A stretch of 8,688 nt of DNA from Actinomycetota bacterium (GCA_013697465.1 JACCWU010000152.1:1-8688), one strand, 5' to 3'; shown: positions 1-6,061, counted from the first letter of the stretch. Numbers and translations: made by a program. Notes: generated by a model from the letters alone, not told the origin.

Positions 1-163
1 CTCGGGCGCACAGCGTGCGGTCGGCACCTTCTGCGCGCGCAACCGGTTCATGTTCTTGCTCCCGTGCCATCGGGTGGTCGGGTCGGCCGGCATCGGCGGC
101 TACGGCTCGGCTGGCGTAGGCGTCAAGCGCCGCTTGCTCGCGCTCGAAGGAGTCTCGCTCTGA
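1..163 (+). CDS. Methylated-DNA--protein-cysteine S-methyltransferase, C-terminal part (5' end outside window)
   Basis: Reading from base 2, 53 codons are open and end at TGA 161-163. The peptide carries the active-site signature PCHRVV (codons 62-79), preceded by RAVGTFCARN and followed by GGYGSAG and KRRLLALEG, which is the normal C-terminal layout of O6-alkylguanine-DNA alkyltransferases (Ogt/MGMT/Ada C-terminal domain). The family repairs O6-methylguanine by moving the alkyl group irreversibly onto the Cys of PCHR. That Cys is present (TGC 65-67), so this is not an alkyltransferase-like protein, where it is replaced. The GGYG turn and the following KR-x-LL-x-LEG helix also match. Whether the full protein is a stand-alone Ogt or an Ada fusion cannot be told from this fragment, so no symbol is given. 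The stop codon overlaps the proposed start of whiA, so the two genes are probably cotranscribed and coupled. Confidence 0.9.
   Translation, partial: SGAQRAVGTFCARNRFMFLLPCHRVVGSAGIGGYGSAGVGVKRRLLALEGVSL
147..152 (+). promoter_or_regulatory. Shine-Dalgarno AAGGAG that places the whiA start at CTG 160
   Basis: AAGGAG lies inside the last codons of the alkyltransferase gene, 7 nt before CTG 160-162. It is 25 nt before GTG 178, the next usable in-frame start, which has no good SD of its own. The spacing supports translation from the CTG. Confidence 0.6.
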
Positions 164-1080
164 CGACTTCGGACGACGTGCGCGAGGAGCTCGCCCGGAT
201 TGCGCCGACACGGGACTGCGACCGGCGCGCCGAGCTCTCCGCACTCTTCCACTCGGCCGGGAGTCTGCACCTCCGGGGACGGGGGGACTGGGCCCTCCAT
301 CTCGACGTCGGAAGCGGCGCCGTCGTCCGTCGCGCCTTCGCCCTTCTTCGCGACGAGGGGATGCGCTCGGAGATCCGCACGTACCAGCGTCGTGCCTTTG
401 ACCGCGCGACTCGGTACCAGCTCCACATCGAGGGCGGCGACGAGGCGCTCCGGGTGTTGACCGCGGCGGGGGTGCTCGATCGGCGGCACGCACCCCTGCA
501 GGCTCCACCGCGGCGCCTCGTCGCGCGCTCGTGCTGTCGCCGCGCGTATCTCCGCGGAGCGTTCCTGGGCGGAGGGTCCCTCACGAGCCAGAAGTCGGTA
601 CATCTCGAGCTGCGAGCGGCCTCGTCCGAGGCGGCGGCATTCGTCCAGGAGGTCGCCCGCGTGGAGCACGTGCGGCTGGGAGTTGTCGAGCGCGGGTCGC
701 ACGTCGCGGCGTACGCGAAGGAGTGGGATGCGGTCGAGTCGCTCCTCGCGCTGATGGGCGCGGCGGAGACGGTGCTCGCGCTCGAGGAGCGGGCGGTGTT
801 GGCGACAACTCGCGCGCAGGCAAACCGGCGTGCGAATGCGGACCACGCGAACCTCGTTCGGACGAGCCGTGCCGCGCAGGGACAGCTCCGGGCGGCCGAG
901 CGACTGCGTGCAGCGGATGGACTCGAGCGTCTTCCAGCCGACGTGCGTGAAGCCGCGGAGCTCCGGCTCCGGTTTCCGACCTACTCGCTCCGGGAGCTCG
1001 CCGCCCGAACCGATCCTGCCGCAAGCAAGGCGTCGCTCCACAGACGCTTGCGACGGCTCGAGGAGCTCGCAGACAGATAA
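160..1080 (+). CDS. whiA: WhiA, DNA-binding regulator of sporulation/cell division family
   Basis: From CTG 160 this gives 306 residues, within the usual WhiA range. WhiA combines an N-terminal LAGLIDADG-homing-endonuclease-like fold without nuclease activity with a C-terminal helix-turn-helix. Visible are the N-terminal block DVREELARIAPTRDCDRRAEL (residues 6-26, first 20 quoted loosely), the second LAGLIDADG half RAYLRGAFLGGGSL (128-141), the block ETVLALEER with ANRRANADHANLVR (203-234), and a C-terminal HTH (about 256-306) with SLRELAARTDP and SKASLHRRLRRLEELA. In Streptomyces WhiA works with WhiB on sporulation genes; homologues elsewhere affect division and chromosome segregation. No in-frame ATG or TTG exists near the 5' end. 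CTG 160 has a well-spaced AAGGAG, overlaps the previous stop as CTGA, and yields the family's usual residues ahead of the VREEL block. GTG 178 (300 aa) would delete those residues. GTG 64 is out of frame inside the preceding gene and adds only Arg-rich sequence. Confidence 0.93.
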   Translation: MTTSDDVREELARIAPTRDCDRRAELSALFHSAGSLHLRGRGDWALHLDVGSGAVVRRAFALLRDEGMRSEIRTYQRRAFDRATRYQLHIEGGDEALRVLTAAGVLDRRHAPLQAPPRRLVARSCCRRAYLRGAFLGGGSLTSQKSVHLELRAASSEAAAFVQEVARVEHVRLGVVERGSHVAAYAKEWDAVESLLALMGAAETVLALEERAVLATTRAQANRRANADHANLVRTSRAAQGQLRAAERLRAADGLERLPADVREAAELRLRFPTYSLRELAARTDPAASKASLHRRLRRLEELADR

Positions 1081-1173
1081 GCACCCGAAGAGAGACAGGT
1101 CTTGTCCGTGCGCCGTTGTCCCGAGTCGCACATTCGGAGATACTTGATCCCGAGTGGGTACGCGCCCGCCCCT

Positions 1174-1198
1174 CGACGGATCCAGACCCCGTCCGTCG
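1174..1198. repeat. Inverted repeat, 7-bp perfect arms, in the whiA-gap spacer
   Basis: CGACGGA (1174-1180) and TCCGTCG (1192-1198) are perfectly complementary across an 11-nt loop. This is about 95 nt after the whiA stop. No T-tract follows, so a terminator, an operator or chance in GC-rich DNA are all possible. Confidence 0.4.
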
Positions 1199-1221
1199 TC
1201 CGAGTGGAGCGCGGAAACGGA

Positions 1222-1251
1222 GGGAGGAGGTTCGTCCTCGGAGCTCCTCCC
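1222..1251 (+). terminator. Possible whiA terminator hairpin (no T-tract)
   Basis: GGGAGGAG (1222-1229) pairs with CTCCTCCC (1244-1251), 8 perfect base pairs with a 14-nt loop. A competing smaller hairpin uses GAGGA (1224-1228) with TCCTC (1235-1239). It lies between whiA and the proposed gap promoter, where a terminator would be expected. High-GC bacteria often use stems without a U-tract, so the call rests on position and stem strength only. Confidence 0.35.
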
Positions 1252-1269
1252 CCGGCCCACTGCTCTCGT

Positions 1270-1286
1270 CTCGATCCCGTATCGAG
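1270..1286. promoter_or_regulatory. Palindrome CTCGAT-N5-ATCGAG upstream of gap, candidate operator
   Basis: CTCGAT (1270-1275) and ATCGAG (1281-1286) are perfect inverted arms around CCCGT. The site ends 10 nt before the proposed -10 box TAGACT (1297-1302), so it covers the place where a -35 box would sit (about 1274-1279). That position suits a repressor or activator of gap. The protein that would bind is unknown. Confidence 0.35.
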
Positions 1287-1296
1287 GGCTGCGGGT

Positions 1297-1302
1297 TAGA
1301 CT
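1297..1302 (+). promoter_or_regulatory. Candidate -10 box TAGACT for gap-pgk
   Basis: TAGACT fits TANNNT and is one of the few such hexamers in the spacer. Transcription from about 1309 would leave a leader of roughly 45 nt that includes the strong SD of gap. No convincing -35 box is visible; the palindrome at 1270-1286 occupies its place. Confidence 0.35.
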
Positions 1303-1352
1303 CGCGCTCGGATCAGGTAGACCCTCAGCTACCGGACGGAGGAGCGCAGAGG

Positions 1353-2351
1353 ATGGGCATTCGGGTCGGTATCAACGGCTTCGGCCGCATCGGCAGGAAC
1401 TTCTTCCGTGCGCAGCACGCGCTCGACGCGGACCTCGAGATCGTCGCGCTGAACGACCTGGGCGACGCGGACACGATGGCCTATCTGCTCCGGTACGACT
1501 CCAACCTGGGACCGTTCCCGGGAGAGGTCGAGCTCGCCGACGGCGTTCTCCACGCCGCCGGGCAGAAGATGCGCATCCTCTCCGAGCGCGACCCCGCGTC
1601 CCTTCCGTGGGGCGAGCTCGGCGTCGACGTCGTCGTCGAGTCCACGGGGATCTTCACCGACCGCGCGGGCGCGCAGAAGCATCTCGACGCCGGCGCGAAG
1701 AAGGTCGTCATCTCGGCGCCGGCCACCGACCCGGACGTCACGATCGTGCTCGGAGTCAACGACGACGCCTACAACTCGGAATCCCACCACATCGTGTCGA
1801 ACGCGTCGTGCACGACCAACTGCGTCGCGCCTCTCGCAAAGGTGCTGCACGAGCTCGGCGGTATCGAGACCGGCTTCATGACGACGATCCACGCGTACAC
1901 GAACGACCAGGTGATCCTCGACTTCCCGCACAAGGATCTCCGTCGGGCCCGCGCGGCCGCGGTCAACCTGATCCCGACCTCCACCGGTGCCGCCAAGGCG
2001 ATCGGGCTCGTGCTGCCCGAGCTCCAAGGCAAGGTGGACGGCATCTCGGTGCGCGCGCCGGTCGCGACAGGCTCGCTCACCGATCTAGTGGTCCAGCTCG
2101 GCCGCGAGACGTCGGTCGAGGAGGTGAACGACGCGTTCCGAGCGGCCGCCGAGGGCGGCCCCCTCGACGGACTCCTGCAGTACTCCGTCGACCCGATCGT
2201 CTCGAGCGACATCAAGGAATCGCCCTACTCCTGCATCTTCGACAGCCCGCTCACCATGGTGCGCGGGAGCTCGGTCAAGGTGTTCGGCTGGTACGACAAC
2301 GAGTGGGGCTACTCGTGTCGGCTGGTCGACGTGATCGGCCTGCTGGTGTAG
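1353..2351 (+). CDS. gap: Glyceraldehyde-3-phosphate dehydrogenase, type I, probably NAD-dependent
   Basis: The 332-residue product has the length and motifs of cytosolic class I GAPDH, which interconverts glyceraldehyde-3-phosphate and 1,3-bisphosphoglycerate. The N-terminal Rossmann motif GINGFGRIGR (6-15) is followed by NDL at 34-36, whose Asp at the end of the second strand is typical of NAD- rather than NADP-linked enzymes. The catalytic block SNASCTTNC gives Cys153, and TTIHAYTNDQ gives the partner His180. NLIPTSTGAAKAIGLVLPEL and the C-terminal WYDNEWGYS are intact. ATG 1353 is chosen because GGAGGAG (1338-1344) sits 8 nt upstream and the family N-terminus starts there; the open frame extends to 1116, but that upstream part is intergenic in composition. 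pgk starts 14 nt after the stop, so the two genes almost certainly share a transcript. Placement after whiA is common in actinobacterial genomes. Confidence 0.97.
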   Translation: MGIRVGINGFGRIGRNFFRAQHALDADLEIVALNDLGDADTMAYLLRYDSNLGPFPGEVELADGVLHAAGQKMRILSERDPASLPWGELGVDVVVESTGIFTDRAGAQKHLDAGAKKVVISAPATDPDVTIVLGVNDDAYNSESHHIVSNASCTTNCVAPLAKVLHELGGIETGFMTTIHAYTNDQVILDFPHKDLRRARAAAVNLIPTSTGAAKAIGLVLPELQGKVDGISVRAPVATGSLTDLVVQLGRETSVEEVNDAFRAAAEGGPLDGLLQYSVDPIVSSDIKESPYSCIFDSPLTMVRGSSVKVFGWYDNEWGYSCRLVDVIGLLV

Positions 2352-2365
2352 GGGGCCTGTCCCTG

Positions 2366-3409
2366 GTGAAGACACCTCGCTCGGTGCGCGACGCCGACGT
2401 CGGAGGCAAGCGGGTCCTCGTGCGCGCCGACCTGAACGTGCCGCTCGAGAACGGCCGCGTCGCGGATGACACACGCATCCGGGCCGCGCTGCCGACGCTG
2501 CGTCTGCTGCTCGAGCGCCGTGCGTCGCATGTACGCGTCTGCTCGCATTTAGGCCGTCCGAAGGGCGAGGATCCCGAGTATCGGATCGACCCCGTCAGGG
2601 ACCAGCTGCGGTCGCTGCTCGACGACGACCGCATCCACGTGCTGGAGAACACCCGTTTCGACCCGCGAGACACCGCCAACGACGTCGGCTTCGCACGCGA
2701 GCTCGCAGATGGCTGCGACCTTTACGTCAACGATGCCTTCGGCTCGGCTCATCGCGCCCACAGCTCGACCGAGGCGGTGGCGCATCTGCTCCCGGCGTAC
2801 GCCGGGTTGCTCCTGCTCGAGGAGCTCGAGCACCTGGGTCGCCTGCTCGGCGAGGTCGACCGACCGTTCGTCCTCGTTGCCGGAGGCGCGAAGGTCGAGG
2901 ACAAGCTCGGCGTGCTCTCGCATCTCGGCGCACGCGCGGACGCGGTTCTGATCGGCGGCAAGATGGCCGAGGAGTTACGTGAGGAGAACCAGCTCCCCTT
3001 CGAGGCGATGCTTCCGACGGACGTGGTCGCGGCCGCCGCGTTCGAGCCGAATGCCGAAACACGAGTGACGCCCTTCGACGAGCTCCCGGAGAGCTGGCTC
3101 GGCCTCGACATCGGCCCGGTAAGCAGGGAGCGGTTCGCCGGAGAGATTCGCGGCGCGAAGACGGTCTTCTGGAACGGTCCGATGGGCGTGTTCGAGTGGC
3201 CCCGCTTCGCAGAGGGGACGAAGACCGTGGCCGCGGCGGTCGCCGCGGTGGACGGGTACACGGTCGTCGGCGGAGGCGACTCGGTGCGGGCAGTCAACGA
3301 GCTCGGTCTCGAGGACGGCATATCCTGGGTCTCGACCGGGGGTGGGGCCTCGCTTGAGCTCCTCGAGGGCAAGGATCTGCCCGGAGTCGCCGCAATTCCG
3401 TCGAGCTAG
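2366..3409 (+). CDS. pgk: Phosphoglycerate kinase, unusually short
   Basis: The product makes ATP and 3-phosphoglycerate from 1,3-bisphosphoglycerate and ADP, the step after GapDH. Substrate-side residues are present: RADLNVP (20-26), HLGRPKG (61-67), ENTRF (94-98) and FGSAHRAHSSTE (125-136). Nucleotide-side motifs are also present: GGAKVEDK (173-180), LIGGKMAEEL (195-204), LPTDVV (216-221), FWNGPMGVFE (268-277), GGGDSVRAV (302-310) and STGGGASLE (323-331). At 347 residues it is roughly 40-50 shorter than typical bacterial PGK (about 390-400). The losses lie between about residues 84 and 93, and between GGKMAEEL and LPTDVV (about 204-216), where other PGKs have a long helix-loop segment. The start is GTG 2366, 14 nt after the gap stop, with a modest AGGGGG (2350-2355) 10 nt upstream. 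Two Leu codons are TTA (2549-2551 and 2975-2977). The stop overlaps that of the convergent S9 gene. Confidence 0.95.
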   Translation: MKTPRSVRDADVGGKRVLVRADLNVPLENGRVADDTRIRAALPTLRLLLERRASHVRVCSHLGRPKGEDPEYRIDPVRDQLRSLLDDDRIHVLENTRFDPRDTANDVGFARELADGCDLYVNDAFGSAHRAHSSTEAVAHLLPAYAGLLLLEELEHLGRLLGEVDRPFVLVAGGAKVEDKLGVLSHLGARADAVLIGGKMAEELREENQLPFEAMLPTDVVAAAAFEPNAETRVTPFDELPESWLGLDIGPVSRERFAGEIRGAKTVFWNGPMGVFEWPRFAEGTKTVAAAVAAVDGYTVVGGGDSVRAVNELGLEDGISWVSTGGGASLELLEGKDLPGVAAIPSS

Positions 3410-5252
3410 CTGACAGTCGAGCTCGCGCCCGCGGGTTCTGTCTCTGACGAACCGGAAACACCCGGCACGTGCTGCGCGAGGAAGCGGAGGATCGTGGAGA
3501 CCTGCCGCACGCGCTCGTCCACGTCGAAGGACCCGTGCCCCGTCTCGAAGACGTAGACCTCGTGCGGATGACCGCGACGCTCGAGCCTCTCGACGTACCG
3601 CATCGCTTGCCGGTAGGGACAGCGACTGTCGTTTCGTCCGATCACGAAGAGGACGGGTGCGCGCACGTTGTCGACGAAGTTAATCGGGTTCCGGTCGCGC
3701 ATCAGCTCGGGCACGTCTCTCGGCTCCGCGCCTCCCAGCAGCGACCGGTCGTACGCCTTGAGGAGAGGCGAGAGGTCCTCGTACCCGTCCTCGTAGTCCC
3801 CGATCGGAACGCCCGCGATTCCGCAGCGCCAGAGCTCGGGATGCTTGCCGAGCTCGAGCAGCGTAACGTAACCACCCCACGACCACCCGGCGACCACGGC
3901 GCGCTCGGGATCGGCGATACCGCGTTCGACGAGATCCGCGAGGCCGGCGTTCACGTCCTCGAGCTCAGGCCCGCCGATGTTGCCGATGAGCGTGTCCCGC
4001 CATTCGCGACCGTATCCGATCGAACCCCTGTAGTTGACCATCGCAACCCGGAATCGACATAGGCCTGCACCTCAGGCTGCCACCGGTCGAGATCAAGCCA
4101 GGTCGGGCCGCCGTGCACGAACATGATCACCGGGAAGGGGCCGCCGCCGGAGTCTGCCGGCGTCACGTAGAACCCGTGGACCCGCTGCCCGTGCGGATTG
4201 AGGAAGTGCCACGACTCGTAGGGGCGGCTTGGAGGAGGAAGAGGGTCTCCCCCGACCGAAAGCACCTCGCTGCCCGAGTCGTCGACGATCCGCCGCAGGC
4301 GGTGCCCCTGCTCGTGGAGGAACCAGACGCGCCCGTCCGGGCGGACGCGAGCCTTCCAGATAAATCCCGGCTCGCTTGCTATGGGACCTAGATCGCCGGA
4401 CTCGAAGTCGAACCTGAAGAGACGGTCACGTCCTTCGAAGCGGTTCAGAAGCAGCAAGGCGCTGCTGTCGGGCCACCAGTCCTGGACGAAGACACCGCCC
4501 TCCAGACCCACCGCGAGGTCGTGCCGCTCGCCAGTCTCGAGACTCCAGATCCCGGGTCGCTGGTCGCCCTCGCGCTCGTGATCGAAGGCCAGCCGCTGGT
4601 CGCCCGCCACAGGCGACCAGCACTTCGCCACCAGCGACATGCCGTGGTCCGTCAGCTCGCCAACCGTGGCCCCGGAGCGCGGATCGACGACCTTGAGCGC
4701 CGGATGGATCAGGTCGCCGTGCTCGGCGTGCTCCAGGCACAAGAGCGAGCCGTCGGCCGACAGCGCTCCTCGCAGGAATCCGGCTTCGTCCACGCTGCCG
4801 AGGCGAACGGACTCGGTCGAGCGGTAGATCTCGCGCGCAGCGGCTCCGTCGAGCGAGACATACACGCCGAATCCGTTGAGCTCGCTGATCCCCGCGGCGA
4901 CGATGCCCGGCGCCTGAGCCAGGCCCTCGTTCCAGCCGTGCGGGACGCCCTCGAGCAGCCCCGCCGTCTCTCCGCCGGCGAACGGCTGTACGAGCCAGCG
5001 TCCCGATTCGGCGCCGGTCTCGTCCTGAAACCAGAGGACGCTCTCTCCGTCGAGAGATGGCGTGCCGTCGATCACGCCAACCTGGTCGTCCGTGACCTGA
5101 CGACGCACGCCGGTGTCCCGATCCCATGCGTGCACCTGCCACCTGCCGGGCTCATTGGACGCATACACGAGCCGCTCGGGCGCGAGCGGCGACCACTCGG
5201 GTAGGAATGACACGGGCGCGCGAAAGCGCCGCTCCCAGGCTTCGAGACCCAT
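3406..5252 (-). pseudogene. S9-family serine peptidase (prolyl oligopeptidase/acylaminoacyl-peptidase-like), split by a frameshift
   Basis: Two minus-strand reading frames together make one S9 peptidase. The first (from ATG 5252) encodes a beta-propeller-like N-terminal domain of repeated short strands and ends in the alpha/beta-hydrolase start FVHGGPTW (HGGP at 380-383, oxyanion region). The second, visible from ATG 4041 to the stop at 3408-3406, resumes with VNYRGSIGYGREWR and carries the triad: Ser in GWSWGGY (codon 3882-3880), Asp in GRNDSR (3630-3628) and His in TGHGS (3537-3535). The C-terminal half, with GGPELEDV and RNPINFVDNVRAP, resembles acylaminoacyl peptidases. The break is near 4042-4047. 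With it repaired the protein would be about 615-617 aa, normal for the family. Such enzymes are usually cytosolic and cleave short or N-acylated peptides; no signal peptide is seen. Everything outside the break is intact, so this is either a recent inactivation or a sequence error. A TAGCCT box 8 nt before the ATG suggests a leaderless message. Confidence 0.85.
4042..4047 (-). other. Frameshift site in the S9 peptidase gene
   Basis: On the coding strand the sequence runs TCC GGG TTG CGA TGG in the upstream frame, where meaningful protein stops after DSG-L. The frame giving MVNYRGS starts at the overlapping ATG 4041. One added base restores the frame, but the family usually has six residues between the Gly and the Asn of NYRGS. 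Adding seven bases would restore both frame and spacing. That would fit loss of one unit between short GGTT direct repeats, which is a conjecture. Confidence 0.8.
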
Positions 5253-5260
5253 CCTGCGCG

Positions 5261-5266
5261 AGGCTA
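5261..5266 (-). promoter_or_regulatory. Candidate -10 box TAGCCT for the S9 gene (leaderless spacing)
   Basis: On the minus strand TAGCCT is followed by 8 nt (CGCGCAGG) and then ATG 5252-5250. This TANNNT box at leaderless distance mirrors the one before tpiA. The AGG touching the ATG is too close to act as an SD. Confidence 0.35.
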
Positions 5267-5282
5267 ACAGGCGGCAGTCCCC

Positions 5283-5288
5283 TAAGAT
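5283..5288 (+). promoter_or_regulatory. Candidate -10 box TAAGAT for tpiA (leaderless spacing)
   Basis: TAAGAT (4 of 6 matches to TATAAT) is followed by 8 nt and then GTG 5297. No SD is present before this start. The distance fits transcription starting at or within a base or two of the GTG. No clear -35 box is visible. Confidence 0.45.
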
Positions 5289-5296
5289 CGCCGTCG

Positions 5297-6010
5297 GTGC
5301 TCATCGCTGGCAACTGGAAGATGTTCAAGGGCAGCCACGAAGCCCGACAGTTCGCGACCGCGATCCGACATCTGCCTGAACGGGCCCGCGGAGTCGACGT
5401 CGTCGTCTGTCCCGCCTTCACCGCGCTCGAGGCGACGCTCGCCGGGCTCGGGGAGCAGAGCGCGATCCGCGTATTCGCACAGAACGTGCACTGGGAGCTC
5501 GAGGGGGCGTTCACGGGCGAGGTCTCGGCACCCATGCTGCTCGAGCTCGGCGTCAAGGGGGCGATCGTCGGGCACTCGGAGCGGCGTCAGCTCTTCGGGG
5601 AGACGGACGCCACGGTCCGGCTGCGGGCGGAAGCAGCCCTCGAGGCGGGGCTCGCCGTGATCGCCTGCGTCGGAGAGACCGAGGCCGAGCGCGAGGCGGG
5701 GGAGATGCAACACGTGCTCGAGCGGCAAATCGCCCCGTTCCCACAGCATGAGCGGCTGGTTGTCGCCTACGAGCCGGTCTGGGCGATCGGAACCGGGCGC
5801 ACGGCGACACCGGAGATGGCTCAGGAGGCTCATGCGCTGATCAAGTCGCTCCACGACGCGCCGGTGCTCTACGGCGGCTCGGTCAAGCCTGAGAACGCCG
5901 CATCGCTGCTCGCGCAGCCGGACATCGACGGCGCGCTCGTCGGCGGGGCCTCCCTCGATGGGACGGCCTTCGAGGCGATCTGCCTCGCCGCCTCCCAGGC
6001 CAGGGCGTGA
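5297..6010 (+). CDS. tpiA: Triosephosphate isomerase, short form
   Basis: TIM interconverts dihydroxyacetone phosphate and glyceraldehyde-3-phosphate and so feeds GapDH. All active-site elements are visible: Asn6 and Lys8 in AGNWKMFK, His93 in IVGHSERRQLFGE, the base Glu159 in VAYEPVWAIGTGRTAT (with the flexible loop following), the phosphate-binding YGGSVKPEN (192-200) and GALVGGASL (212-220). At 237 residues it is about 10-15 shorter than typical bacterial TIM (about 250). The reductions are before VVAYEP (about 141-156) and between AHALIKSL and VLYGGS (about 179-195). GTG 5297 is the only start that puts the family N-terminus right at LIAGNWK; the upstream extension of the frame (from ATG 5126) runs antisense through the S9 gene and is Arg-rich. 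There is no SD, but a TAAGAT box 8 nt upstream suggests a leaderless transcript. In this window tpiA is separated from gap-pgk by the S9 gene. Confidence 0.96.
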   Translation: MLIAGNWKMFKGSHEARQFATAIRHLPERARGVDVVVCPAFTALEATLAGLGEQSAIRVFAQNVHWELEGAFTGEVSAPMLLELGVKGAIVGHSERRQLFGETDATVRLRAEAALEAGLAVIACVGETEAEREAGEMQHVLERQIAPFPQHERLVVAYEPVWAIGTGRTATPEMAQEAHALIKSLHDAPVLYGGSVKPENAASLLAQPDIDGALVGGASLDGTAFEAICLAASQARA

Positions 6011-6034
6011 CCCGACTGGGTAGGCGCAAGAACG

Positions 6035-6054
6035 GAATCCGCGAGCGCGGATTC
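6035..6054. repeat. Perfect hairpin 1 after tpiA (8-bp stem, GAGC loop)
   Basis: GAATCCGC (6035-6042) and GCGGATTC (6047-6054) are exact inverted arms around GAGC, beginning 24 nt after the tpiA stop. It could be a tpiA terminator, although no T-tract follows. Its apex GCGAGCGC recurs in the next hairpin. Confidence 0.6.
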
Positions 6055-6061
6055 GCTCACT

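Noticed and set aside
64..159. GTG 64 as the whiA start
   Set aside because: It would read out of frame through the alkyltransferase C-terminus and add an Arg-rich tail with no WhiA similarity.
100..1260. Long minus-strand open frame opposite whiA
   Set aside because: Composition is that of an antisense shadow in GC-rich DNA, with no recognisable motifs; whiA on the plus strand is clear.
1102..1299. Small 65-residue open frame between whiA and gap
   Set aside because: No SD, Arg/Pro/Ser-rich sequence typical of random GC-rich frames, and it runs through the proposed hairpins and operator.
1081..1352. WhiA binding motif (GACAC) controlling gap
   Set aside because: No GACAC on either strand was found in the whiA-gap spacer. 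Copies elsewhere lie in coding sequence and are expected by chance.
1329..2027. Minus-strand open frame opposite gap
   Set aside because: Asp/Arg/Val-rich antisense shadow of a well-conserved gene.
1154..2365. Upstream extension of the pgk frame giving a 751-residue protein
   Set aside because: The added N-terminal part runs in another frame through gap and is Arg-, Gly- and Pro-rich without family motifs. PGK homology begins at GTG 2366.
3951..4041. C-terminal tail of the upstream S9 frame as real protein
   Set aside because: After the break it reads as Ser/Thr/Arg-rich noise overlapping the true catalytic-domain frame.
3951..4047. Programmed ribosomal frameshift in the S9 gene
   Set aside because: No slippery heptamer or pausing signal is apparent, and the residue spacing suggests missing bases.
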